Assembly (NCBI GenBank): GCA_903882345.1
Contig: CAIRWO010000185.1
Location: 1 to 8,013, forward strand
From: Candidatus Omnitrophota bacterium
GTDB taxonomy: Bacteria; Omnitrophota; Gorgyraeia; Gygaellales; Profunditerraquicolaceae
Direction: 5' to 3'
Length of the DNA stretch: 8,013 nucleotides
This document shows, one piece after another, positions 1 through 5,317 of the stretch. The notes beneath the pieces are model-generated. The model was not told the DNA's origin, ran no database searches, and saw nothing but the letters and a program-made list of their open reading frames with translations. The translations under genes and the position numbers were made by a program. Position 1 is the first letter of the stretch; every line of letters begins with the position of its first letter.

Positions 1-1
1 A

Positions 2-73
2 GTCGCGTCGTTTATTTTGATCATTACTGCCGACTGTTTCTTTACGGCGTTATTTTATTTTATTTTTCCATAA
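2..73 (+). CDS. mlaE: MlaE-like lipid-transport permease, C-terminal end only
   Basis: Only the last 23 codons are present, ending in TAA at 71-73; the gene begins outside the window. The readable tail is hydrophobic (VASFILIITADCFFTALFYF, then IFP) and looks like the last membrane helix of an MlaE/YrbE-family permease, which typically carries an acidic residue followed by F-x-T-A-L near its end. The stop lies 3 bases before the ATG of the MlaF-like ATPase. MlaE-MlaF adjacency is the standard arrangement of this ABC transporter. MlaE would form the inner-membrane channel for phospholipid movement between the two membranes. The call rests on a short tail plus its neighbour, so family membership is likely but not proven. 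Confidence 0.7.
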   Translation, partial: VASFILIITADCFFTALFYFIFP

Positions 74-76
74 ACA

Positions 77-844
77 ATGATAGAGATAAAAAACCTTTAT
101 AAGAATTTTAACGCGCATAAGGTTTTGAACGGGGCTACGCTTACGATCCCCGATGGAAAAACCTATGTGATTATCGGCCGTTCCGGATGCGGCAAGAGTG
201 TGCTCTTAAAGCATATTGTGGGAATTTTGAAACCGGAAAAGGGCCATGTGATCGTCAATGGCCTGGATATGAATAAGATCACCGATAAAGAATTGAGCGC
301 CTTACGCATGGAGATCGGCATGGTCTTTCAGGGGGGCGCGCTTTTTGATTCGCTTACCGTAGGAGAAAATGTCGGGTTCGGACTGATCGAACATGGGCAC
401 TTGGAGAGAAAAGAGTTGCTGGAGCGGGTAGAAGAGTCGCTCTGCCATGTCGGCCTTTGCGGGATCGAGAATATTATGCCTTCGCAGTTAAGCGGCGGGA
501 TGAAAAAACGTGTTGCCCTTGCTCGGGCGATCTGCATAAAACCTAAGATCATACTTTATGATGAGCCGACAACCGGCGTTGACCCGATTACCGCGGATAG
601 TATAAATGAACTGATAAAAGACCTGCACGACAAATTAAAAGTTACTTCTATTGTCGTGACCCATGATATGAAGAGCGCTTATAAGGTGGCGGACCGTATC
701 GCCATGCTTTATCAGGGAAAAGTCATTGCTGAAGGTTCACCCGAAGAGATCCAAAGTTCTACGCATCCGGTAGTGCACCAGTTTATTAACGGCCTTGCAC
801 AGGGGCCGATAACCGAAACCATAGACCAGTTTAAGGGAGTTTGA
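77..844 (+). CDS. mlaF: MlaF-like ABC transporter ATP-binding protein (phospholipid transport)
   Basis: A complete 255-residue ATPase. Visible motifs are Walker A GRSGCGKS at residues 34-41, Q-loop Gln85 in VFQGGALFDSLTV, signature LSGGMKKR at 138-145, Walker B IILYDEPT at 158-165 and the switch His196 in VTHD. The QGGALFDSLTV stretch, the MKKR-type signature and the C-terminal NGLAQGPI segment are typical of the MlaF/Mkl subfamily that powers MCE lipid transporters, and the length is normal. It would sit on the cytoplasmic face of the inner membrane bound to MlaE and drive phospholipid movement with ATP. The permease end lies 3 bases upstream, and an MCE protein follows after a 155-base structured leader. 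No MlaB- or MlaC-like gene is visible here. The start ATG at 77 fits the family N-terminus (MIEIKNL...). Confidence 0.93.
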   Translation: MIEIKNLYKNFNAHKVLNGATLTIPDGKTYVIIGRSGCGKSVLLKHIVGILKPEKGHVIVNGLDMNKITDKELSALRMEIGMVFQGGALFDSLTVGENVGFGLIEHGHLERKELLERVEESLCHVGLCGIENIMPSQLSGGMKKRVALARAICIKPKIILYDEPTTGVDPITADSINELIKDLHDKLKVTSIVVTHDMKSAYKVADRIAMLYQGKVIAEGSPEEIQSSTHPVVHQFINGLAQGPITETIDQFKGV

Positions 845-869
845 GCTATATAAATGTATTAACGGTGCA

Positions 870-993
870 CCCTAGCCTAATCGCTTAAAAATTTTGTAAT
901 AAATTTTTAAGCAGGCTCGGGGTAAATTCGGCCCAACAACTTATGTTTACTCATTTCATTCGTTCCATAAGTTGTGGCCTCATTTAAGGAGGC
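870..993 (+). promoter_or_regulatory. Structured repeated leader, copy 1, upstream of mlaD
   Basis: Seen in sequence: hairpin I has a perfect 12-pair AT-rich stem (883-894 with 901-912, 6-base loop). It is extended outward by AGCCT/AGGCT (874-878 with 913-917) and CCC/GGG (870-872 with 919-921). A linker TAAATTC (923-929) follows. Hairpin II pairs 930-933 with 976-979 and, after a two-base CA bulge, 936-945 with 966-975, around a 20-base loop. The Shine-Dalgarno of mlaD (AAGGAGG, 986-992) is the 3' end of the element. GCCTC at 977-981 can instead pair with GAGGC at 989-993 and hide it. A second copy at 3014-3135 keeps these elements with compensating changes. Inference: a cis-acting RNA controlling mlaD translation. 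The alternative is a dispersed repeat that happens to carry a ribosome site. It matches no riboswitch class that I recognise. Confidence 0.65.
943..987 (+). CDS. Possible 14-codon leader peptide in leader copy 1
   Basis: An ATG at 943 opens a 14-codon frame (MFTHFIRSISCGLI) ending in TAA at 985-987, which abuts and overlaps the start of the mlaD Shine-Dalgarno. The same frame is open at the same place in the second leader (3086-3130, MFAHFICSISCGFI). No good Shine-Dalgarno precedes this ATG; the nearest G-rich run (919-922) lies about 20 bases upstream. Five base differences fall inside the frame outside the stop, plus a neighbouring one. Three codons change the residue (T/A, R/C, L/F) and two are silent, so there is no clear sign of protein-level selection. 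If translated, ribosomes would disrupt hairpin II and terminate on the mlaD ribosome site. The frame may equally be a by-product of the conserved RNA. Confidence 0.25.
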   Translation: MFTHFIRSISCGLI

Positions 994-999
994 ATTAAC

Positions 1000-1605
1000 A
1001 TGCTATTTGGCAAAACAAAACTCGAATTGAAGGTAGGCGTATTTGTTTTCTTCGGTTTGATTATTTTAATGGCATTTGTTTTGTCTATTGGAGGCTTTAA
1101 AACCTGGAGTTCCGGTTACTGTGTAAAGTGCGTTTTTAATTTTATTAACGGAGTCAAGATCGGCGCGCCAGTGCGTTTTGCCGGCATGGATGTCGGGCAG
1201 GTTAAGCGGATAAAACTTATTCCCATAGACGGGCAAAAGACGCGCGTGGAAATAACGGCCTGGTTAAGGAAGGAAGTCAGGATCCCCGTGGATTCCAGCG
1301 TCTGGGTCAATACCCTCGGCCTCTTGGGTGAGAAATATGTCGAGATTATGCCCGGCAAAAAAGCAAACGAGCTCGTTAGCCCCGGACAGTCGCTTGTCGG
1401 CAATGATCCGGTTGCCATGCATGAAATAGGGGAACTTGCCAAGAGGATCGCCGATGACCTTGATGACGTGATGGTAAAGATAAAACGTGGAGAGGGCACA
1501 TTGGGTAAGCTCCTTACTGACGACACTATTTATACGGAAGTCGAATCGCTGGTTTTGGATTTAAGGAAGCATCCCTGGAAGTTATTCTGGAAGGGTAAGG
1601 AATAA
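1000..1605 (+). CDS. mlaD: MlaD-like MCE-domain lipid-binding protein
   Basis: A 201-residue protein with a short cytoplasmic start, one membrane helix at about residues 11-31, and an MCE domain at about 40-118. The diagnostic MCE pattern NGVKIGAPVRFAGMDVGQVK is at 50-69 and GLLGEKYVEI is at 107-116. The tail holds a GEGTLGKLLTDD segment (164-175) and ends in LRKHPWKLFWKGKE, both common in MlaD relatives outside Proteobacteria. MlaD-type proteins form a hexameric ring anchored in the inner membrane that passes phospholipids across the periplasm in complex with MlaE and MlaF. The start ATG has a strong Shine-Dalgarno (986-992) supplied by the leader. The 155-base gap from mlaF suggests that its expression can be set separately from mlaE and mlaF. 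Confidence 0.92.
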   Translation: MLFGKTKLELKVGVFVFFGLIILMAFVLSIGGFKTWSSGYCVKCVFNFINGVKIGAPVRFAGMDVGQVKRIKLIPIDGQKTRVEITAWLRKEVRIPVDSSVWVNTLGLLGEKYVEIMPGKKANELVSPGQSLVGNDPVAMHEIGELAKRIADDLDDVMVKIKRGEGTLGKLLTDDTIYTEVESLVLDLRKHPWKLFWKGKE

Positions 1606-1607
1606 TA

Positions 1608-1635
1608 TTAGGTTTTAGGTGATAGGTGTTAGGTA
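1608..1635 (+). repeat. Four-unit heptanucleotide tandem repeat before radA
   Basis: Four head-to-tail 7-base units fill the mlaD-radA gap: TTAGGTT, TTAGGTG, ATAGGTG, TTAGGTA. They begin 3 bases after the mlaD stop and end 2 bases before the radA ATG at 1638. The AGGT cores are the only Shine-Dalgarno-like sequences in front of radA, so the repeat appears to act as its ribosome site. A GTG at 1626 inside the array is in frame with radA. Unit gain or loss would change the number of AGGT cores upstream of the start. Confidence 0.75.
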
Positions 1636-1637
1636 AA

Positions 1638-3008
1638 ATGAAAACAAAAACGGTATTTACCTGTCAGAATTGCGGCTCTCAGTCAGCCAAATGGCTGGGT
1701 AAGTGCCCTGATTGCAACAGCTGGAATTCTTTTGTCGAAGAAGATTATTCCGCGCCCGGCAATAAAGCAAAAGAGCGCACTGCCTTATACAAAGACGAGC
1801 CGGTTTTATTAAAAGACGTCGAAATAAGCGAAGCAGTAAGGATTAAAACCAGGATTTCGGAGTTGGACCGGGTTTTGGGCGGCGGGATCGTCCCAGGATC
1901 GGTGATCTTGATCGGCGGTGACCCCGGCGTCGGCAAGTCTACCATCTCGCTGCAGTTATCCAACCAGGTTACTGAAGAAGGCTATAAGGTGCTTTATGTC
2001 AGCGGCGAAGAGTCCGTGGCGCAGACGAAATTGCGCGCCCAGCGGCTGGGTAAGGCTTCTAACGAAAAGCTTTACATCGTTAATCAGACGGACCTATCCC
2101 TGATCATCGGCCATATCAAGAAGGTCAAGCCGGATATCGTAGTTATTGATTCGATACAGGTGATTTTTGACCCCCAGATAAGCTCGTCTGCCGGCAGCGT
2201 CAGCCAGGTCAGGGAAAGCGCCGGGATATTGACCCAGCTGGCAAAGACCGGCGGCATATCGATTTTTATCATCGGCCACGTTACCAAGGAAGGCACGCTT
2301 GCCGGGCCGCGCGTCTTGGAGCATATTGTCGATACTGTGCTTTATTTTGAGGGCGACCGCTTTTCCACGCATAAGATTTTGCGCGCGGTAAAAAACCGCT
2401 TTGGTTCAACTAACGAGATCGGCGTATTCGAGATGAGCTCCGAGGGTTTAAGGGAAGTCAGTAATCCTTCAGAGATCTTTCTTTCTGAAAGGCCGAAAGA
2501 CGTATCGGGGTCGGTAGTGGCCGCGGTGCTGGAAGGTTCACGGCCGCTTCTAGTAGAAATACAGGCGCTGGTGAGTAAATCAAGTTTTGGTTATGCCAGG
2601 CGCCGCTCAATAGGCTTTGATTTTAATCGGTTAAATCTTTTGATCGCTGTTTTGGAAAAACGGCTGGGCCTGCACCTCGAGGCAGAAGATGTATTCGTAA
2701 ATGCCGCCGGCGGGATCAAAGTGGAAGATCCGGCTGCGGATCTGGCAGTCGCGCTGGCTATTGCTTCGGCCTTCCGCGAACAACTGGTGATGGCAGATAC
2801 CGTGGTCTTGGGTGAAGTCGGCCTTGCCGGCGAGGTAAGGAGTATCTCGCATATCGGCCTGAGGATAAATGAGGCGGCGAAGCTCGGGTTTAAACACTGC
2901 GTCATACCGAAAAATAATTTTAAAAACCAGGACCTTAAAACCGCCGGGATAGAGCTTTTACCGGTTTCCGTATTAAAGGAAGCAGTAGAGGTCGTATTAA
3001 ATAAATAA
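1638..3008 (+). CDS. radA: DNA repair protein RadA (Sms)
   Basis: A 456-residue RadA, the normal length. Domains in order: a four-cysteine zinc finger (Cys9, Cys12, Cys23, Cys26, in the pattern TCQNCG...KCPDC); a RecA-like ATPase with Walker A GGDPGVGKS at 93-101 and Walker B IVVIDSIQ at 167-174; the RadA-specific KNRFG motif at 252-256; and a Lon-protease-like C-terminal domain from about 285. RadA is a hexameric DnaB-type helicase that extends recombination intermediates during homologous recombination and repair. The start is placed at ATG 1638 because MKTKTVFTCQNCG matches the usual beginning of the family. An in-frame GTG at 1626 would add four residues (MLGK) from inside a tandem repeat and is less likely. 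In Bacillus, radA also leads a run containing a PIN/TRAM gene, ispD, ispF, cysE and cysS, as here. Confidence 0.97.
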   Translation: MKTKTVFTCQNCGSQSAKWLGKCPDCNSWNSFVEEDYSAPGNKAKERTALYKDEPVLLKDVEISEAVRIKTRISELDRVLGGGIVPGSVILIGGDPGVGKSTISLQLSNQVTEEGYKVLYVSGEESVAQTKLRAQRLGKASNEKLYIVNQTDLSLIIGHIKKVKPDIVVIDSIQVIFDPQISSSAGSVSQVRESAGILTQLAKTGGISIFIIGHVTKEGTLAGPRVLEHIVDTVLYFEGDRFSTHKILRAVKNRFGSTNEIGVFEMSSEGLREVSNPSEIFLSERPKDVSGSVVAAVLEGSRPLLVEIQALVSKSSFGYARRRSIGFDFNRLNLLIAVLEKRLGLHLEAEDVFVNAAGGIKVEDPAADLAVALAIASAFREQLVMADTVVLGEVGLAGEVRSISHIGLRINEAAKLGFKHCVIPKNNFKNQDLKTAGIELLPVSVLKEAVEVVLNK

Positions 3009-3013
3009 TATTG

Positions 3014-3135
3014 TCCCTCGCCATCATTTAAAAATTTCTTAAAAAATTTTTAAATGAGCTCGGGATAAATTCAGCCCAACAACTTATGTTCGCTCATTTT
3101 ATTTGCTCCATAAGTTGTGGCTTCATTTAGGAGGT
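3014..3135 (+). promoter_or_regulatory. Structured repeated leader, copy 2, upstream of the PIN/TRAM gene
   Basis: This second copy of the element at 870-993 begins 5 bases after the radA stop. Hairpin I is a perfect 13-pair stem (3025-3037 with 3044-3056, 6-base loop), with an outer TCCC/GGGA clamp (3014-3017 with 3062-3065). Hairpin II pairs 3073-3076 with 3119-3122 and 3079-3088 with 3109-3118, again with a CA bulge and a 20-base loop. The Shine-Dalgarno AGGAGGT (3129-3135) ends the element, 3 bases before the ATG at 3139. GCTTC (3120-3124) can pair with GAGGT (3131-3135) through two G-U wobbles. Over the 3' 77 bases about eight substitutions and one indel separate it from copy 1, while hairpin arms stay complementary. 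Regulatory RNA or mobile repeat remain the two readings. Confidence 0.65.
3086..3130 (+). CDS. Possible 14-codon leader peptide in leader copy 2
   Basis: ATG at 3086 opens MFAHFICSISCGFI, stopping at TAG 3128-3130, which overlaps the AGGAGGT ribosome site of the PIN/TRAM gene. It matches the 943-987 frame in length and 11 of 14 residues. The one-base deletion between the copies falls at the stop and exchanges TAA-G for TAG, so the frame closes at the same place in both. No upstream Shine-Dalgarno is visible. Translation is unproven. Confidence 0.25.
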   Translation: MFAHFICSISCGFI

Positions 3136-3138
3136 AAG

Positions 3139-4119
3139 ATGAATTTATTATTGGTACGTATTCTTTTCGTTTTCGGCAGTGTAATTATAGGTTATCAGAC
3201 GATGATGGTCCAGGGGGCGGGCGTAGTCGGCGCGCTTTGGGGATTGGCGGTTTCGTTTGTAATCATATTCCTGGAGATCGGCATGCGTAAGGTTTCCGTC
3301 AGGGGTTTGTCCAGCGCCGTATTCGGGCTGATCCTCGGGCTGATCATGTCAAAGCTGGTTACCGACGCCTTTAGCCTGGCGCCGATCTCTTCGGAGCAGC
3401 TCTCCTTGATCAGGGTTACGCTGACGCTCGTATTTTGTTATTTAGGCATGGCAATCGCCCTGCGCGGCAAAGACGAATTCAATATTATTATTCCTTACGT
3501 GCGCCTGCGGCGGCAGAATCAGGCCGAAGAAGTGGTGCTTTTGGATACCAGCGTAATTATCGACGGCAGGATCCTTGATATTTTTAAGACCAAATTCGTG
3601 GAAGGCAAGATCGTCATCCCGAGGTTTGTCTTAAAGGAGCTGCAGCAGATCGCCGATTCTACCGATCCGATGAAGCGGCAGCGCGGCCGCAGAGGCCTTG
3701 AGCTGCTGCACGCGTTCCAGAAAGAAGCGGGGCAGGATATTACCGTTAACGAAGAGGATTTTCCCGAGATCCCCGAAGTAGACAGTAAACTGGTAAAATT
3801 GGCAAAGCTCCTGGAAGCAAAAATACTTACCGTGGATTTTAATCTTAACCGCGTTGCTACGTTCCAGGGGGTTAAGGTGCTAAACATAAATGAGCTGGCG
3901 AATGTGCTGAAACCCGCGATGTTCCCCGGCGAGCAGATACAGATCAAGCTGATCAAGGAAGGCAAGGAGCATAATCAAGCCATAGGTTACCTTGAAGACG
4001 GCACAATGGTGGTTGTTGAGGACGCGCGCAGGATGCTAGGTCAAGAGGTAAGGGTTGCGGTTACTTCGGTCCTGCAGACACAGGCCGGCAGGATGATCTT
4101 TACCAAGCTAGAAAAATAA
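3139..4119 (+). CDS. YacL-like membrane PIN/TRAM-domain protein
   Basis: A 326-residue protein with four predicted membrane helices (about 4-22, 28-46, 58-76, 89-107), then a PIN nuclease-like domain (about 130-255) and a C-terminal TRAM domain (about 262-324). PIN acidic residues are visible: Asp136 in LLDTSVIIDGRI, Glu167 in VLKEL, Asp215 in EVDSKLVKLA and Asp233 in TVDFNLN. This layout matches Bacillus YacL, which also sits between radA and ispD. PIN domains are metal-dependent ribonuclease folds and TRAM domains bind RNA, so a membrane-tethered RNA-acting enzyme is plausible, but the substrate is unknown. The start is ATG 3139, directly after AGGAGGT. An upstream in-frame TTG at 3103 would read through hairpin II and the ribosome site and is rejected. 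Its stop overlaps the ispD start by one base (TAATG). Confidence 0.9.
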   Translation: MNLLLVRILFVFGSVIIGYQTMMVQGAGVVGALWGLAVSFVIIFLEIGMRKVSVRGLSSAVFGLILGLIMSKLVTDAFSLAPISSEQLSLIRVTLTLVFCYLGMAIALRGKDEFNIIIPYVRLRRQNQAEEVVLLDTSVIIDGRILDIFKTKFVEGKIVIPRFVLKELQQIADSTDPMKRQRGRRGLELLHAFQKEAGQDITVNEEDFPEIPEVDSKLVKLAKLLEAKILTVDFNLNRVATFQGVKVLNINELANVLKPAMFPGEQIQIKLIKEGKEHNQAIGYLEDGTMVVVEDARRMLGQEVRVAVTSVLQTQAGRMIFTKLEK

Positions 4120-4835
4120 TGTTTGCTACTGCGATTGTTGTTGCTGCCGGTAAGGGCAAGCGATTTAATTCCAAGGTCCCGAAGCCCCTGGTGAAGATCG
4201 GGGGTAAGCCGATCGTAATTCATTCGCTTGACGCGTTAAACCGTCATTCCGCGATAAGAGAGATTATTGTCGTGGCCAATCCTTTAAATGTCCGAGCGAT
4301 CATTGCTGAAATAAAGCAATACGGGCTTAAAAAAATTATCTGTGTAACTTTGGGAGGCAATCGGCGGCAGGATTCGGTTTATAACGGCTTAAAATTGATC
4401 CATCCTCAAACGGACTTGGTGCTTGTGCATGACGCGGCAAGGCCGTTCATCGATAAAAATATTATTTCCGCATCCTTAAAGGCGGCGGTTTCCAGCGGCG
4501 CGGCAGTTGTCGGGGTGCCGGTAAAGGCAACAATAAAAAAAGTAAAAAGCAAAAAGGAAAAAGGCAAAAGTAAGCTTTTAGTAGAAAAAACAATAGACAG
4601 AGACAGCCTTTGGGAGATACAGACGCCACAGGCATTTAAAGCAAGCTTGCTTTTAGAGGCGCACAGGAAATCCGGATCTTGCGAAGTTACTGATGATGCA
4701 ATGCTAATAGAAAAGGCCGGCGGTAAAGTAGTGATCGTGCCGGGTTCGTATCACAATATAAAAATTACGACACAGGAAGATTTGGTTATAGCAAAAGCGA
4801 TATTAAAAAGTAAAAAGGTAAAAGCAAAAAGGTAA
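4119..4835 (+). CDS. ispD: 2-C-methyl-D-erythritol 4-phosphate cytidylyltransferase
   Basis: A 238-residue IspD. It joins CTP and methylerythritol phosphate to give CDP-ME in the MEP isoprenoid pathway, in the cytoplasm. Visible motifs are the nucleotide-binding loop AAGKGKRF at 9-16 with downstream KVPKPL at 19-24, GGNRRQDSVYNGL at 79-91, VHDAARPF at 103-110, TIDRDSLWEIQTPQAF at 158-173 and TDDAMLIE at 191-198. Two lysine-rich stretches stand out: KVKSKKEKGKSK at 141-152, in a loop where Escherichia coli IspD is about six residues shorter, and the tail SKKVKAKR at 231-238. Both are encoded by 7-base tandem repeats. Translation is probably coupled to the PIN/TRAM gene by the one-base overlap. 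ispF follows after 4 bases. Confidence 0.96.
   Translation: MFATAIVVAAGKGKRFNSKVPKPLVKIGGKPIVIHSLDALNRHSAIREIIVVANPLNVRAIIAEIKQYGLKKIICVTLGGNRRQDSVYNGLKLIHPQTDLVLVHDAARPFIDKNIISASLKAAVSSGAAVVGVPVKATIKKVKSKKEKGKSKLLVEKTIDRDSLWEIQTPQAFKASLLLEAHRKSGSCEVTDDAMLIEKAGGKVVIVPGSYHNIKITTQEDLVIAKAILKSKKVKAKR
4541..4575 (+). repeat. A-rich heptanucleotide array inside ispD
   Basis: Five degenerate 7-base units run head to tail: AGTAAAA, AGCAAAA, AGGAAAA, AGGCAAA, AGTAAGC. They encode residues 141-152 of IspD, a Lys/Ser/Glu/Gly loop between the VPVKAT strand and the TIDRD motif. Because 7 is not a multiple of 3, loss or gain of one unit would shift the frame, so the array must be stable or change by three units at a time. 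The same unit type recurs at 4809-4843. Confidence 0.7.
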
Positions 4836-4843
4836 AAGTATGG
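4809..4843 (+). repeat. A-rich heptanucleotide array across the ispD/ispF junction
   Basis: Units AGTAAAA, AGGTAAA, AGCAAAA, AGGTAAA and a partial AGTATGG run from IspD codon 231 through its TAA stop (4833-4835) to the ispF ATG at 4840. The array supplies the lysine-rich IspD tail, the IspD stop and the AAGGT (4829-4833) that is the only ribosome-site candidate for ispF. It resembles the array at 4541-4575 in unit length and base composition. Confidence 0.7.
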
Positions 4844-5316
4844 AATATAGAACCGGCATAGGTTACGATATCCACCGCTTGACCGAGGACAGGAAGCTGT
4901 TCCTCGGCGGTATAGAGATCCCTTATTTTAAAGGCCTCTTGGGGCATTCTGACGGCGATGTGCTTTTACACGCGATCAGCGACGCGCTCCTGGGCGCGGT
5001 AGCAGAAGGGGATATTGGAGTGCATTTTCCTGATAGTGATCCTAAATACCGGGGAGTTGACAGCGCTATCTTGCTAAAAAACGTCGTTACCTTAGTAAAC
5101 GGGAAAGGTTTTAAAATAAATAATGTGGACACAGTGATCATTGCGCAGGAACCGGTGCTTACGCCGTTTAAGAAACCGATACAAAAAAGGATTGCCGCGA
5201 TCTTAGAAATCAACGAAGACGCCGTAGGAATAAAGGCCAAGACAAACGAAGGCCTGGGTGAGATCGGTAGGAAAGAAGCAATTGCCGCCTATGCGCTAGT
5301 AAGTTTAAGGAGGTAA
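4840..5316 (+). CDS. ispF: 2-C-methyl-D-erythritol 2,4-cyclodiphosphate synthase
   Basis: A 158-residue IspF, the usual length. It cyclises CDP-ME 2-phosphate to MEcPP with release of CMP, two steps after IspD in the MEP pathway; the intervening kinase IspE is not in this window. Zinc ligands Asp10, His12 (GYDIHRL) and His44 (VLLHAISDALLGA) are visible, as are GHSDGD at 35-40, the DIGVHFPDSDP segment at 58-68 and the C-terminal KAKTNEGLGEIGRKEAIAA, which corresponds to the family's K-A-T-T-x-E-x-L-G-x-x-G-R-x-E-x-I-A pattern. The protein forms a trimer with active sites between subunits. It begins within a heptanucleotide repeat and its last codons contain the cysE ribosome site. Confidence 0.97.
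   Translation: MEYRTGIGYDIHRLTEDRKLFLGGIEIPYFKGLLGHSDGDVLLHAISDALLGAVAEGDIGVHFPDSDPKYRGVDSAILLKNVVTLVNGKGFKINNVDTVIIAQEPVLTPFKKPIQKRIAAILEINEDAVGIKAKTNEGLGEIGRKEAIAAYALVSLRR
5307..5314 (+). promoter_or_regulatory. Ribosome binding site of cysE, inside ispF
   Basis: AAGGAGGT is a near-perfect Shine-Dalgarno. It lies in the last codons and stop of ispF and ends 3 bases before the ATG at 5318. It fixes the cysE start at 5318 and so supports the unusual hydrophobic N-terminus of that protein. Confidence 0.8.
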
Positions 5317-5317
5317 A

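Noticed and set aside
883..912. AT-rich hairpin as an intrinsic transcription terminator of mlaF
   Set aside because: The stem is AT-rich and is followed by AGGCTCGGGG, not a run of T. The equivalent stem at 3025-3056 also lacks a T-run on either strand.
870..993. A known riboswitch or T-box (for example near the aminoacyl-tRNA synthetase)
   Set aside because: The leaders precede mlaD and a PIN/TRAM gene, not cysS or cysE, and no conserved core of a known class, such as a T-box sequence or B12 box, could be seen.
1116..1526. Long antisense open frame inside mlaD
   Set aside because: It overlaps a well-supported MCE gene, has no ribosome site or recognisable domain, and similar antisense frames shadow most genes here because of codon composition.
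1608..1635. CRISPR-like or site-specific attachment repeat
   Set aside because: The units are 7 bases with no spacers and no cas or integrase gene is in the window; it is a simple tandem repeat.
3103..3138. Extended N-terminus of the PIN/TRAM protein from TTG at 3103
   Set aside because: It would translate the hairpin II arm and the AGGAGGT itself. ATG 3139 has ideal Shine-Dalgarno spacing, and the homologous leader before mlaD ends at the same relative point.
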